From Phycisphaerae bacterium (GTDB taxonomy: Bacteria > Planctomycetota > Phycisphaerae > Phycisphaerales > UBA1924), in the NCBI GenBank assembly GCA_016793805.1, contig JAEUIZ010000044.1, positions 40,911 to 104,910 on the forward strand: a stretch of DNA of 64,000 nt, given 5' to 3'. This document shows positions 55,079-63,861 of this stretch, one piece after another. Position 1 is the stretch's first letter; each line of letters starts with the position of its first letter. Below the pieces are notes generated by a model that was not told the DNA's origin, did not search any database, and saw nothing but the letters and a program-made list of their open reading frames with translations. The translations under genes were made by a program, and so were the position numbers.

Positions 55079-55440
55079 TCGTTCTGGGACAGGTCCACAC
55101 GCCGGCGCGGGAGGTACGGATCGTGCGCACGCCGGAGGAGGCATTGCCGCGACTGCCCGGGCCGAGCGCGTGGGAGGTCGGGCTGGAGGCGGCGTTGGCG
55201 TCGCTGGTGTGCGGGGCGATCGCGCTGGTGGTAATTCGTCGGCGGCGGCGGGATCTGCTGGAGTCGGCGTTTGATCGGTTGGCGAACTCGTTGGGACTGA
55301 GCGCCCTCGAGCGGCGCGAACTTCGAGAGCGGGCGCGCCGTCTGGGCATGCCCGGGCCTGCGGTGCTACTGGTATGCGACGGGGAGCCTCTGGGCCAAGC
55401 CGCGGAGCCGTGCGAGGCGGAGGCATCCGCGGCGGCGTAG
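55075..55440 (+). CDS. Small membrane protein coupled to the HEAT-repeat gene
   Basis: A 121-residue protein whose ATG overlaps the preceding stop. A short N-terminal part precedes one membrane helix (GLEAALASLVCGAIALVVI), then a basic RRRRRDLLE stretch and a helical domain (SLGLSALERRELRERARRLG). No family is recognised. Coupling suggests it acts with the HEAT-repeat protein, perhaps anchoring it to the membrane, but this is inference. Confidence 0.65.
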   Translation: MIVLGQVHTPAREVRIVRTPEEALPRLPGPSAWEVGLEAALASLVCGAIALVVIRRRRRDLLESAFDRLANSLGLSALERRELRERARRLGMPGPAVLLVCDGEPLGQAAEPCEAEASAAA

Positions 55441-55677
55441 GCGGTCGCTCGGCGGCGGAACGCCCGCGAGGTCAACGTCGAGTGCGAGCGAGCGGGGAAA
55501 CTCTGCACGCGCGGAGCGGCGTCGTCGCCAACGGATGGATGGGATGGGCAGGGCGAGGGCGGCCTGAACCCCCGGACGATGTCCAGCCCCACCCTTGACC
55601 GGAGGCGCACGATGGCGATGACGGCGGTAGCGGCGGCCCGTGCGGGAGGGAAGGATTCGCGTCCCGGAGGCCCGATC

Positions 55678-56256
55678 ATGCCAGACCCGACGCCGAGCGT
55701 GACGCCCCCGACCCCATCGATGCCGCCGGGGTCGGACAAGGCTCGCGAGTTGAACGAGATGATGCCGCTGGTGATCAACGAGTTGAAGGAGGTCGCGGCG
55801 CGGTACCTTCGTCGGGAGCGTCCGGGGCACACGCTGCAAGCGACGGCGCTGGTGGACATGGCCTGGGAGCGGCTGGTGCAGCAGCGGAACGTGGACTTCT
55901 CGGATCGCAACCAGTTCTTCGCGGTGGCGTCGAACATCATCCGTCGGATCCTCGTCGATCACGCGAAACACAAGAACCGCGACAAGCGCGGGGGCGGGTG
56001 GGCGCGGCTGTCGCTGAGCGCGGCGGACTCGGTGCCGGGCGAGGACCCGATCGACGTGCTGGCGCTGGACGACGCGCTGGAGAAACTGCGGAAACTCAGC
56101 GAGCGGACGGCGCGGGTGGTCGAGTTGCGGTTCTTCGGCGGGCTGACGGTGGACCAGGCGGCGGGGGTGCTGGGCGTCTCGGCGCGGACGGTCGCGGACG
56201 AGTGGGTGACGGCTCGGGCGTGGCTCTACCGCGAGTTGCGGGGCGGGGGCGAGTAG
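55678..56256 (+). CDS. ECF-type RNA polymerase sigma factor (planctomycete type)
   Basis: A 192-residue factor if read from the ATG at 55678 (GGAGG 7 nt before); ATG 55612 has an equally good GGAGG and would add 22 residues. Sigma region 2 reads LQATALVDMAWERLVQQ and FFAVASNIIRRILVDHAKHKNR, diagnostic of the TIGR02999-like ECF group common in Planctomycetota. Region 4 is LRFFGGLTVDQAAGVLGVSARTV. These factors often sit beside Ser/Thr kinases; here the next gene keeps only the leader of such a kinase. Confidence 0.92.
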   Translation: MPDPTPSVTPPTPSMPPGSDKARELNEMMPLVINELKEVAARYLRRERPGHTLQATALVDMAWERLVQQRNVDFSDRNQFFAVASNIIRRILVDHAKHKNRDKRGGGWARLSLSAADSVPGEDPIDVLALDDALEKLRKLSERTARVVELRFFGGLTVDQAAGVLGVSARTVADEWVTARAWLYRELRGGGE

Positions 56257-56259
56257 GTC

Positions 56260-56496
56260 GTGCCCGGACCCTCGTTTCATCGCGCGACGGAGATCTTCCT
56301 GGCGGCTCGACGGTATCGCGGGCACCAGCGGGTGATCTACTTGGCCGAGACGTGCGGGAGCGACGCGGCGTTGCGGGCCGAGGTGGAGTCGCTGCTGGCG
56401 AGCGACGCGGACTCGGGCGAGTTTCTGGACGAGCCGGCGCTGGGCGAGGACTTCCGCCTCAGCCCCCCACCACCGACGGACGGGAACCGCCGCTAG
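56260..56496 (+). CDS. Kinase-leader-like small protein lacking a kinase domain
   Basis: A 78-residue protein starting at GTG 3 bp after the sigma-factor stop. FLAARRYRGHQRVIYLAETCGSDAALRAEVESLLASD closely resembles the N-terminal segment that precedes the kinase domain in planctomycete Ser/Thr kinases linked to ECF sigma genes. Here the protein stops ~40 residues later in a Pro-rich tail, with no glycine loop, HRD or DFG. It may be a remnant or a stand-alone regulatory partner of the sigma factor. Confidence 0.65.
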   Translation: MPGPSFHRATEIFLAARRYRGHQRVIYLAETCGSDAALRAEVESLLASDADSGEFLDEPALGEDFRLSPPPPTDGNRR

Positions 56497-56535
56497 ACTC
56501 TGCCGTCTGACCTTGGACCAGAACCTGGAGCGGCC

Positions 56536-57159
56536 ATGCAGCGCATCGAACGAATCGTGATCCTGGGCGGCGTCGTCGCCGCGATCCTTATTGCCCTGAG
56601 CGCCAGCGCCGGCGGCGGCCGGGCCCTGGCGTGGACGCCGGGCGAGGCCCCGGACAGCGTGAAGATCGCCACGGTGGACATGTACTGGGTGATCGAGAAG
56701 ATCATGGCCAAGGACGAGTACAAGAAGGAGCGCGAGGACGTGTCGGCGACGTGGACGCGCAAGGCGCAGGAGATCGAGCGGCAGCTCAAGGAACTGGACT
56801 CGACGTTGCAGGTGCTCCCGCAGAACGACCCGCAGGTGCAGACGATCCTCAAGCAGGCGCAGGACCGACAGGCCGAGTATCAGCGGGTGCAGTCGGACCG
56901 GCAGCAGGAACTGGAGCGGTTGAACTCGGGGCAACTCATCAACACGTACAAGACCGTGCGCGACGTGTCGGCGAAGGTCGCCGAGAGAATGGGCTACTCG
57001 CATGTGTTCTGCAACCGCTCGTCGGACCGCGCGATCAACACAACGACGGTCGGAGCCACGCTGCAGGAACTGTTGGCCAGGCCCTTGATCCGCGGGGGCG
57101 ACGGGGCGGACGACCTGACGAAGGCGGTGCTCCAGGAGATGAAGTTGCCTCTGGACTGA
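56536..57159 (+). CDS. OmpH/Skp-like periplasmic chaperone
   Basis: A 207-residue protein after GGAG, with a signal-peptide-like helix (IVILGGVVAAILIALSASAGG). The body is a long charged helix pair as in OmpH/Skp (KIATVDMYWVIEKIMAK, EIERQLKELDSTLQ, QAQDRQAEYQRVQSDRQQELERL), followed by a compact end (YSHVFCNRSS). Family members hold unfolded outer-membrane proteins in the periplasm. TAGACT at 56494-56499 may be the -10. Confidence 0.8.
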   Translation: MQRIERIVILGGVVAAILIALSASAGGGRALAWTPGEAPDSVKIATVDMYWVIEKIMAKDEYKKEREDVSATWTRKAQEIERQLKELDSTLQVLPQNDPQVQTILKQAQDRQAEYQRVQSDRQQELERLNSGQLINTYKTVRDVSAKVAERMGYSHVFCNRSSDRAINTTTVGATLQELLARPLIRGGDGADDLTKAVLQEMKLPLD

Positions 57160-57238
57160 CCGCCGGCCGGCGCGGGGCGCGGATCGGGTCGGCGGGCTTG
57201 ATGCCGGGGCGGCTCAGCCGGCGAGGTGATTGAGCCGA

Positions 57239-57244
57239 TAACCT
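57239..57244 (+). promoter_or_regulatory. Putative -10 box for a leaderless glycosyltransferase transcript
   Basis: TAACCT is followed by 7 nt and the ATG at 57252. No Shine-Dalgarno lies within 15 nt of the start. Confidence 0.3.
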
Positions 57245-57251
57245 TGGCGGC

Positions 57252-57941
57252 ATGCGCCTATCCATCGTCATCCCAATCTATAACGAGAAAGCCACCGTCG
57301 CGGCGATCCTTGATGCCGTGCAGCGAGTGCCGATCGACAAGGAACTGGTCGTCGTCAACGACTGCTCGACGGACGGGACGGCGGAGGTTCTCAACGAGAT
57401 CGCGCCCACGCATCCGAACCTCAGGTTGATCCATCACGATCAGAACCAGGGCAAGGGGGCGGCGTTGCGGACGGGGTTCGCGGCCGCAACGGGCGACCTG
57501 GTCGTGGTGCAGGACGCGGACCTCGAGTACGACCCGATGGAGTTGCCGAAACTGGTCCGCCCGATCGTCGAGGGCAAGGCGGACGTGGTCTTCGGGTCGC
57601 GGTTCGCGGGGGGCGAGTCGCACCGCGTGCTGTACTTCTGGCACTCGGTCGGGAATCGGTTCCTGACGCTCCTGTCCAACATGTTCACCAACCTGAACCT
57701 GACGGACATGGAGGTCTGCTACAAGGTCTTCAAGCGGGAGATCATCCAGGGGATCAAGATCGAGGAGAACCGGTTCGGGTTCGAGCCCGAGATCACGGCG
57801 AAGGTGGCGAAGTTGCGCTGCCGGATCTTCGAGGTCGGCATCTCGTACAACGGGCGGACGTACGAGGAGGGCAAGAAGATCGGGTGGCGTGACGGCGTGC
57901 GCGCCATCTGGTGCATCGTGAAGTACAACCTCTTCAGGTAG
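57252..57941 (+). CDS. Family 2 glycosyltransferase (dolichol-phosphate-mannose synthase type)
   Basis: A 229-residue GT-A enzyme. [44 protein letters not shown] and [11 protein letters not shown] (metal-binding DxD) are typical of the DPM1/GtrB group, which load a sugar from a nucleotide donor onto a polyprenyl phosphate. FGSRFAGGE and [14 protein letters not shown] support this. No C-terminal membrane helices are present. The gene directly before a GT-C-like membrane protein (4-bp gap) suggests donor synthesis for it. Confidence 0.92.
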   Translation: MRLSIVIPIYNEKATVAAILDAVQRVPIDKELVVVNDCSTDGTAEVLNEIAPTHPNLRLIHHDQNQGKGAALRTGFAAATGDLVVVQDADLEYDPMELPKLVRPIVEGKADVVFGSRFAGGESHRVLYFWHSVGNRFLTLLSNMFTNLNLTDMEVCYKVFKREIIQGIKIEENRFGFEPEITAKVAKLRCRIFEVGISYNGRTYEEGKKIGWRDGVRAIWCIVKYNLFR

Positions 57942-57944
57942 CCC

Positions 57945-59765
57945 ATGCGCGACGAGCCGCGATCGAGCGAGGGATCGAGGGCGGCGGTCGTCGTGGTCGC
58001 GCTGGTCGTGCTCGGGCTCGCGCTCGCGTCGGCGGCGCTGCTGGGGCTGTCGGCGATGCCCGCGGAGAAGATCAAAGGGGCGATCGACCGAGCCTCGCCG
58101 GACGGGTCGGCATGGACGTTCCCGATCGAGCGGGTGCGGATGATCCTCTCGCGGTCGCGCGGGATGGGCGTGTTCTTCGCGGCGGCGACGCTCGCGGCGC
58201 TGGGGCTGGCGAGGCCTGGGACGAGATACGTTCGAGGGATGGTTGCGCCCGCGGGGCTGCTCGTCGCCGAGGGCGTGGCGCGGTGTGTGCGGCTGGTGCG
58301 GCGCGAGCCGATGGCGGCCGCGGCGCTGCTGGCCTGCATCGCGGGCGGGCTGGCGCTCCGGCTGGACTTCATCCACCAGGGCATCCGATGCGACGAGGCG
58401 ACGACCTACATGACGTTTGCGTCTCGCTCGCTGGCGTACGGCCTGTCGGACTACCCGGCGCCGAACAACCACGTCTTCTACACGCTGCTCGTTCACGTTT
58501 GCACGAAGGTGCTCGGCAGCGAGCCGTGGGTGATCCGGCTCCCGGCGCTGGCCTTTGGCGTGCTGCTCATCCCGGCGACGTTCGCGGTCTCGCGGGCTGT
58601 CTTCGGACGCGGCAGCGCGATCCTCGCCGCGGCGCTCGTCGCGGCCAATCCGTACCTCGTGCAGTACTCGGTCAACGGGCGCGGGTACTCGTTCGTCGCG
58701 CTGGCGGGGGTGGTGGTGCTTGGGCTCGTCTGGCACGCAGCCAGGACGGGATCGCGCGCGGGCGTGCCGATGCTCGTCGGCGTCGCGGCCCTGGGGTTCT
58801 GGGCGATCCCGACGATGCTCTACCCCTTTGGCGCGTGCATGGCGTGGTGGGGTCTGGTGCTGCTCCGGCAGGGCGCGCGGGGGCTGGCGGCGCGGCTGGT
58901 CGATCCGATCGTCGTCGGGGTGGGCACGATCGTGCTGACGGCGGGGCTCTACACGCCCGTGATCCTTGTGTCGGGGCTCTCGTCGCTGACGGCGAATCGG
59001 TACGTCAAGCCGGCATCGTGGGCGGAGTTCACCTCGGCGATGTCGGAGCGGTTCGCGGGGATGGTGCGCGACGCGACGATCTCGACGCCGACGCTGGTCG
59101 TGGCCATCCTCGCGGTCGGGCTCGTCGTCGGGCTCGTGGCGGGGCTGCGGGGTCGCGGGGCGCAGCGCGGCGTGCCGGTGGCCGTGGTCATGCTCGCGTG
59201 GTGTGCCGGGCTGCTCCTGCTCCAGCGTGCGGCGCCGTATGGAAGGGTGTGGACCTTCGCGCTCCCGCTGGCGGCGGGCGTGGTCGGCACAGGCCTGGCG
59301 TGGCTCGTGGAGATGCTGCCGCGGACGAGGAAGCGGGCGTGGGTGCCGATGGTGCTGGCGGCCGCGCTGGCGGTCCCGACGGCGGCGGAATCGGTGCGGA
59401 CGCGGTCGGTGTCGGAACAGATCGAGACGGACGGGTTCGACGACGCGCGGGCGATCGCGGAGTACGCGCGGTCGAGCCTGCCTCCGGGAGCCAGGATTCT
59501 CTCGACGCACCCGCCGCGGCCGATCCTGGAGTATCACGTTCGCGTCGCGGGCTTGCCGGACGCGCTGGTGTCGCGCGAGCCGGGCGGCCCGGCGTACTCG
59601 CACGTGCTGCTGGACGTGCCGCTGGAGGAGTTCAACGCGCGGCTGCGGTTCGAGGGCGTGCCGGAGTTGTCGGCGGAGCGTGTGCGGCTGGTCCGGCGGT
59701 TTGAGAAGTCGGGGTTGTACGCGCTGGATCCGCCGATGTCGGCGGAGGACGGGGTGCCGAAATAG
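57945..59765 (+). CDS. Polytopic GT-C-like membrane glycosyltransferase
   Basis: A 606-residue protein with about 10-12 hydrophobic segments. After two N-terminal helices, LRLDFIHQGIRCDEATTY has the acidic motif expected in the first periplasmic loop of GT-C enzymes of the ArnT/PMT family, and YPAPNNHVFYTLLVH resembles their conserved PP/NH-type site. A soluble C-terminal part follows (YARSSLPPGARILSTHP). It probably moves a sugar from polyprenyl-phosphate to a glycan or protein in the periplasm, with the preceding GT2 making the donor. Its stop codon overlaps the TAGACT box before gnd. Confidence 0.8.
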   Translation: MRDEPRSSEGSRAAVVVVALVVLGLALASAALLGLSAMPAEKIKGAIDRASPDGSAWTFPIERVRMILSRSRGMGVFFAAATLAALGLARPGTRYVRGMVAPAGLLVAEGVARCVRLVRREPMAAAALLACIAGGLALRLDFIHQGIRCDEATTYMTFASRSLAYGLSDYPAPNNHVFYTLLVHVCTKVLGSEPWVIRLPALAFGVLLIPATFAVSRAVFGRGSAILAAALVAANPYLVQYSVNGRGYSFVALAGVVVLGLVWHAARTGSRAGVPMLVGVAALGFWAIPTMLYPFGACMAWWGLVLLRQGARGLAARLVDPIVVGVGTIVLTAGLYTPVILVSGLSSLTANRYVKPASWAEFTSAMSERFAGMVRDATISTPTLVVAILAVGLVVGLVAGLRGRGAQRGVPVAVVMLAWCAGLLLLQRAAPYGRVWTFALPLAAGVVGTGLAWLVEMLPRTRKRAWVPMVLAAALAVPTAAESVRTRSVSEQIETDGFDDARAIAEYARSSLPPGARILSTHPPRPILEYHVRVAGLPDALVSREPGGPAYSHVLLDVPLEEFNARLRFEGVPELSAERVRLVRRFEKSGLYALDPPMSAEDGVPK

Positions 59766-59807
59766 ACTGAGCCGCCGCGCGAGCGCGGCGAGCGTGGGAG
59801 CGAAGCC

Positions 59808-61343
59808 ATGACGAAGGACACGTGCGACATCGGGCTGGTCGGGCTGGCGGTAATGGGCCAGAACCTGGCGCTGAACATGGCCGACCACGGGTTCAAGGTG
59901 GCGGTCTACAACCGGACGACGTCGGTGACGACGGAGTTCATCGCCAAGCACCCGGCGGGTTCGTTTGGGGCGCTGGGCGGGGGCCTGACCGGGCTCGCGT
60001 CGCTGGCGGACTTCGTAGCGGCGATCAAACGCCCGCGGAAGATCGTCATCATGGTCAAGGCGGGCGGCCCGACCGACGCGGTGATCGACGGGCTGGTGCC
60101 GTTGCTGTCGCCGGGAGACGTGATCGTGGACGGCGGGAACGCGCACTGGGAGGACACGATCCGACGAGAGAAGACGCTGAAGGAGCGCGGGCTGTTGTTC
60201 GTCGGGTCGGGAGTTTCGGGCGGGGAGGAGGGCGCGCGATTCGGGCCGTCGCTGATGCCCGGGGGCGATCCGGGCGCGTGGGAGCACCTCAAGCCGGTGT
60301 GGACGGCGATCGCGGCGAAGGTGGACCCGGCGACGGGGCGTCCGATCGAGGGGGCGGCGCCGGGCAAGCCGGTACAGACGGCGAACGCGGAGTCGTGCGC
60401 GGCGTACATCGGGACCAACGGCGCGGGGCACTACGTCAAGATGGTCCACAACGGGATCGAGTACGGCGACATGCAGATGATCTGCGAGGCGTACGACCTG
60501 TTGCGGGGCGTGCTCGGGATGTCGCCGGGGCAACTGGCCGAGACGTTTGCGGCGTGGAACAAGGGGGACCTGGACAGTTTTCTGGTGCAGATCACGGCGG
60601 AGGTCCTGCGGCAGAAGGACCCGACGACGGGCCGCCCGCTGGTGGAAGTCGTGCTCGACGCGGCGGGCCAGAAGGGCACGGGGAAGTGGACGAGCGTCTC
60701 GGCGCTGGACCTGGGCGTGCCCGCGGCCACGATCGCCGAGGCCGTCTTCGCCCGCAACATCAGCGCGGTGAAGGAAGAGCGCGTCGCGGCTTCGAGGATC
60801 CTGAAGGGTCCGGCGAGCATGCCGACGATCGAGGAGGCGGACCGGGCGAGGTTCGTGCAGGCCGTTGGGAACGCGCTGTATTGCTCGAAAGTCTGCTCGT
60901 ATGCGCAGGGGTTCCAACTGATGAGCGCCGCGGCGAAGCACTATGGCTGGACGCTGGACTTCGGGTCGATCGCGATGATCTGGCGTGGGGGGTGCATCAT
61001 CCGGGCGCGGTTCCTGCAGCGGATCAAGGAGGCGTACGCCCGCGACCGGGGCCTGGCGAACCTGCTCATGGACCCGTTCTTCGCGGGCGTGATCGACAAG
61101 GCGCAGGCCGACTGGCGCTGGGCGGTGTCGGTGGCGGCGCTGGCGGGCGTCCCAACGCCAGCGTTCTCGTCGGCGCTGGCGTACTACGACTCGTACCGCG
61201 CGGCGCGGCTCCCGGCGAACCTGTTGCAGGCGCAGCGCGACTACTTCGGGGCGCACACCTATGAACGCGTCGACCAGCCTCGGGGCGTGTTCTTCCACCT
61301 CGATTGGAGCGGCCCGGGGCGGAAGGAGTCTCGGGTCGGGTGA
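59808..61343 (+). CDS. gnd: 6-phosphogluconate dehydrogenase, decarboxylating
   Basis: A 511-residue protein making ribulose 5-phosphate, CO2 and NADPH in the oxidative pentose phosphate pathway. The Rossmann start [26 protein letters not shown] (NADP-binding Arg), [33 protein letters not shown] and the substrate loop [16 protein letters not shown] (catalytic Lys) are all present. A ~15-residue insert ([18 protein letters not shown]) precedes the [10 protein letters not shown] stretch. It ends in KES, close to the convergent mnmG gene. Confidence 0.96.
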   Translation: MTKDTCDIGLVGLAVMGQNLALNMADHGFKVAVYNRTTSVTTEFIAKHPAGSFGALGGGLTGLASLADFVAAIKRPRKIVIMVKAGGPTDAVIDGLVPLLSPGDVIVDGGNAHWEDTIRREKTLKERGLLFVGSGVSGGEEGARFGPSLMPGGDPGAWEHLKPVWTAIAAKVDPATGRPIEGAAPGKPVQTANAESCAAYIGTNGAGHYVKMVHNGIEYGDMQMICEAYDLLRGVLGMSPGQLAETFAAWNKGDLDSFLVQITAEVLRQKDPTTGRPLVEVVLDAAGQKGTGKWTSVSALDLGVPAATIAEAVFARNISAVKEERVAASRILKGPASMPTIEEADRARFVQAVGNALYCSKVCSYAQGFQLMSAAAKHYGWTLDFGSIAMIWRGGCIIRARFLQRIKEAYARDRGLANLLMDPFFAGVIDKAQADWRWAVSVAALAGVPTPAFSSALAYYDSYRAARLPANLLQAQRDYFGAHTYERVDQPRGVFFHLDWSGPGRKESRVG

Positions 61344-61385
61344 GCGGCGGGGCGAGCCGCGGCTGCACCCGGTGCGTCGTGACGC

Positions 61386-63362
61386 CTATTCGCCCGGAGA
61401 GTGTGGAGCCGCGCCGTTCGAGCCGCGCCCCAGCACCACGCTCAGCAGCATGACATCGGCGGGCGTGACGCCCTCGAGCCGACCCGCCTGGCCAAAGGTC
61501 GCCGGCCGGTAGCGGTGAAGCGCGTCGCGCGCCTCGGGACGCAGGCCGGTGATGGCGCGATAGTCCACGGCCGCGGGCAAGCGCTTTGTCTCCAACGCGA
61601 TCGCCCGCCGCACCTCGGCGTGCTGGCGGATCACGTACGCCTCGTACTTGCAGTCGGCAAGCGCGGTGGCCCAGATGGCGTCCGAGATGCCGTCGAGCCC
61701 GCCCGCTGCCGAGTCAACGCCGACGAGCGCCCGGCGGAAGTCGGCCATCCCAAACTCGGTGCGACGCGCGGCCACGGACAGCGGCAGTCCATCCACGCGC
61801 GCCCGCGCGATCGCGGCTCGAAGCCGGGCGAGGTCCTGCTCTCGGCGTGCGAACTCCTGCCGCCGATGAGCGCCGAGCCAGTCGTCGGCGAGCAACCCGA
61901 GCGACTCGGCGAGAGGCGTGAGCCGATCCGCCGCGTTGTCGGCGCGCAGCAGGAGCCGATGCTCGGCCCGGCTCGTGAACATCCGATACGGCTCCACGGG
62001 CGTCTTGGTCACGAGGTCGTCCATGAGCACGCCGATGTACGCCTGGTCGCGCCGCAGCATGAACTCGCCCTCGCCGCGGGCGAGCCGGGCGGCGTTGATC
62101 CCCGCGACGAGCCCCTGTGCCGCGGCCTCCTCATACCCGCTTGTGCCGTTGATCTGCCCCGCGAGGAACAGGCCCTCGACGCGCTTGGTCATGCCCGTCG
62201 CCAGGATCTGGTGCGGACGCACCATGTCGTACTCGACCGCGTACCCGTACCGCAGCACTTCGGCCCGCGCGCACCCCGGCATCGAGCGGACGATCTGATC
62301 CTGCACGTCCTCCGGGAGGCTCGTCGAGATCCCGTTGCAATAGACCCAATCGTCCGAGAGCGATTCGGGCTCCAGGAAGACCGTGTGGCTCTCGCGCTCC
62401 GCGAACCGCACCACCTTGTCCTCGATGCTCGGGCAGTACCGCGGGCCGATCGACTCGATCTGCCCGCTGTACATCGGCGCCCGGTGCAGGTTCGCGCGGA
62501 TCGCGGCGTGCGCGGCGGCGGTCGTGCGCGTCTCGCGGCACTCCACCTGCGCGAGCACGGGGAACCGCGCCAGCGACGGCGCGACCTCGCCACCGCTTCG
62601 TGGCATCGGCGTCGGCTGGCGCGTCGATGGCTCGCTCGCTCCCGACAGATCGCTGAACGCCACGGGCCGCTCGTCCCCCAGGGCGGGCGGGAGCGAGTCC
62701 CACTGGATGGAACCCCTCCTTAGACGCGGGGGCGTGCCGGTTTTCAATCGCCCCAACTCGAAGCCGAGCGCTCGCAGCGACCCCGAGATGCCCTCGGCGC
62801 CGGCCTCTCCGAAGCGCCCGCCGGGCGTTCGGCGTTCGCCGGTGTGCATGAGCCCGCGCATGAAGGTCCCGGTAGTCAGCACGACGGCCCGCGCCTCGAG
62901 CGTGGCCGCGGTTGTACCCGAGCCGACCACGGCCCCCGCCACGCGCCCGTGCTCGACGATCAGCCCATCCACCGTGCCGGCGATGACCTCGATCTCCGGC
63001 CTGGCGGCGATCAGGCGCTGCACCGCCCGCGCGTACTCGTGCTTGTCGCACTGGGCCCGCGGGCCGTGCACCGCCGCGCCGCGGCTGGTGTTGAGCACCT
63101 TGAACTGGATGCCCGTGGCGTCCGCCGCGAGGGCCATGAGCCCGCCCATCGCGTCGATCTCGCGAACCAACTGGCCCTTGGCCAGGCCCCCGATCGCGGG
63201 GTTGCACGACATGACGCCGATCTTCGTCGGATCGCTGGTGACCAGCGCGACCGTGGGCGGCTCGCCCTGCTCGCGCGGGAGCAGATTTGCAGCGGCCCAC
63301 GCGGCCTCGACGCCCGCGTGCCCGCCGCCGATGATGATGACCTCGAACCGTCGGACTTCCAC
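61386..63362 (-). CDS. mnmG: tRNA uridine-5-carboxymethylaminomethyl modification enzyme MnmG (GidA)
   Basis: A 658-residue FAD enzyme working with MnmE on the wobble uridine of several tRNAs. The FAD loop GGGHAGVEAAWAAA, MSCNPAIGGLAKGQLVREIDAMGG, TGTFMRGLMHTGERRTPGGR and the CPSIEDKVVRF region (catalytic Cys) are present. DQAYIGVLMDDLVTKTPVEPYRMFTSRAE marks the end of the core. A GTG start follows a TACGAT box by 5 nt. An insert with SEPSTRQPTPMPRSGGEV is lineage-variable. Confidence 0.96.
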   Translation of the reverse strand: MEVRRFEVIIIGGGHAGVEAAWAAANLLPREQGEPPTVALVTSDPTKIGVMSCNPAIGGLAKGQLVREIDAMGGLMALAADATGIQFKVLNTSRGAAVHGPRAQCDKHEYARAVQRLIAARPEIEVIAGTVDGLIVEHGRVAGAVVGSGTTAATLEARAVVLTTGTFMRGLMHTGERRTPGGRFGEAGAEGISGSLRALGFELGRLKTGTPPRLRRGSIQWDSLPPALGDERPVAFSDLSGASEPSTRQPTPMPRSGGEVAPSLARFPVLAQVECRETRTTAAAHAAIRANLHRAPMYSGQIESIGPRYCPSIEDKVVRFAERESHTVFLEPESLSDDWVYCNGISTSLPEDVQDQIVRSMPGCARAEVLRYGYAVEYDMVRPHQILATGMTKRVEGLFLAGQINGTSGYEEAAAQGLVAGINAARLARGEGEFMLRRDQAYIGVLMDDLVTKTPVEPYRMFTSRAEHRLLLRADNAADRLTPLAESLGLLADDWLGAHRRQEFARREQDLARLRAAIARARVDGLPLSVAARRTEFGMADFRRALVGVDSAAGGLDGISDAIWATALADCKYEAYVIRQHAEVRRAIALETKRLPAAVDYRAITGLRPEARDALHRYRPATFGQAGRLEGVTPADVMLLSVVLGRGSNGAAPHSPGE

Positions 63363-63367
63363 GAAGG

Positions 63368-63373
63368 ATCGTA
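63368..63373 (-). promoter_or_regulatory. Putative -10 box for a leaderless mnmG transcript
   Basis: Minus-strand TACGAT, 5 nt before the GTG at 63362, with no Shine-Dalgarno. No -35 box is evident. Confidence 0.3.
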
Positions 63374-63377
63374 GAGC

Positions 63378-63861
63378 CTACGGCACGATCGGCTGGCCGG
63401 TGTTGATCTCGCGGCCGCCGAAGTCGATGCCCTTGAGCCCGCCGCGGGTCCATCGGTACCACCCGATGACCGCCTCCGCCTGCGCGCCGTTCCGCGTCGG
63501 CGGCTCAAACCCCAGGATGCTCGGGTCGTAGTAGAAGAACGTCGGCGAAGGGCTCGCTGGCGTGCCGGGGTTGTAGCCCGGGTTCGTGCGGTCCGTGCGC
63601 ATGGTGCGCACCGAGCCGTCAAAGATCGCCAGTGGGACCTTGGCGTCGGGGTAGGCATAGAACAGCGCCTTGCGCCCGGAGTGGCGCGAGTAGAACTCGA
63701 AGTACGCCACCTTCTGCGAGGGGTACGAGACCTCCCAATAGCCCCGCGGCCCCCACTTGCCCGCCACCCAGAACAGGTTGTGGTCGTTCGGATACTGCGT
63801 CACCGTCGGCGACTTGTCCGGCGCCCATGCGTAGGGCACCACCTGATAGGTCGAGCTGTAA
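63378..63861 (-). pseudogene. Pseudopilin-like or secreted protein, 5' end removed by an insertion sequence
   Basis: About 160 codons of the 3' part of a gene. The frame is open up to the insertion-sequence end at ~63862, and the codons beyond that lie inside the element. Aromatic-rich sequence (NDHNLFWVAGKWGPRGYWEVSYPSQK) ends with LAIFDGSVRTMRTD, matching the DG-motif ending of planctomycete prepilin-like proteins; an N-terminal prepilin helix would have been in the missing part. The apparent start inside the element (63911) would be a chance fusion. Confidence 0.72.

Noticed and set aside
57258..61298. A 1346-codon open frame on the minus strand opposite the glycosyltransferases and gnd
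   Set aside because: Its translation is Arg/His/Pro/Asp-rich with no domain pattern and lies wholly antisense to well-supported genes; long shadow frames are expected at this GC content.
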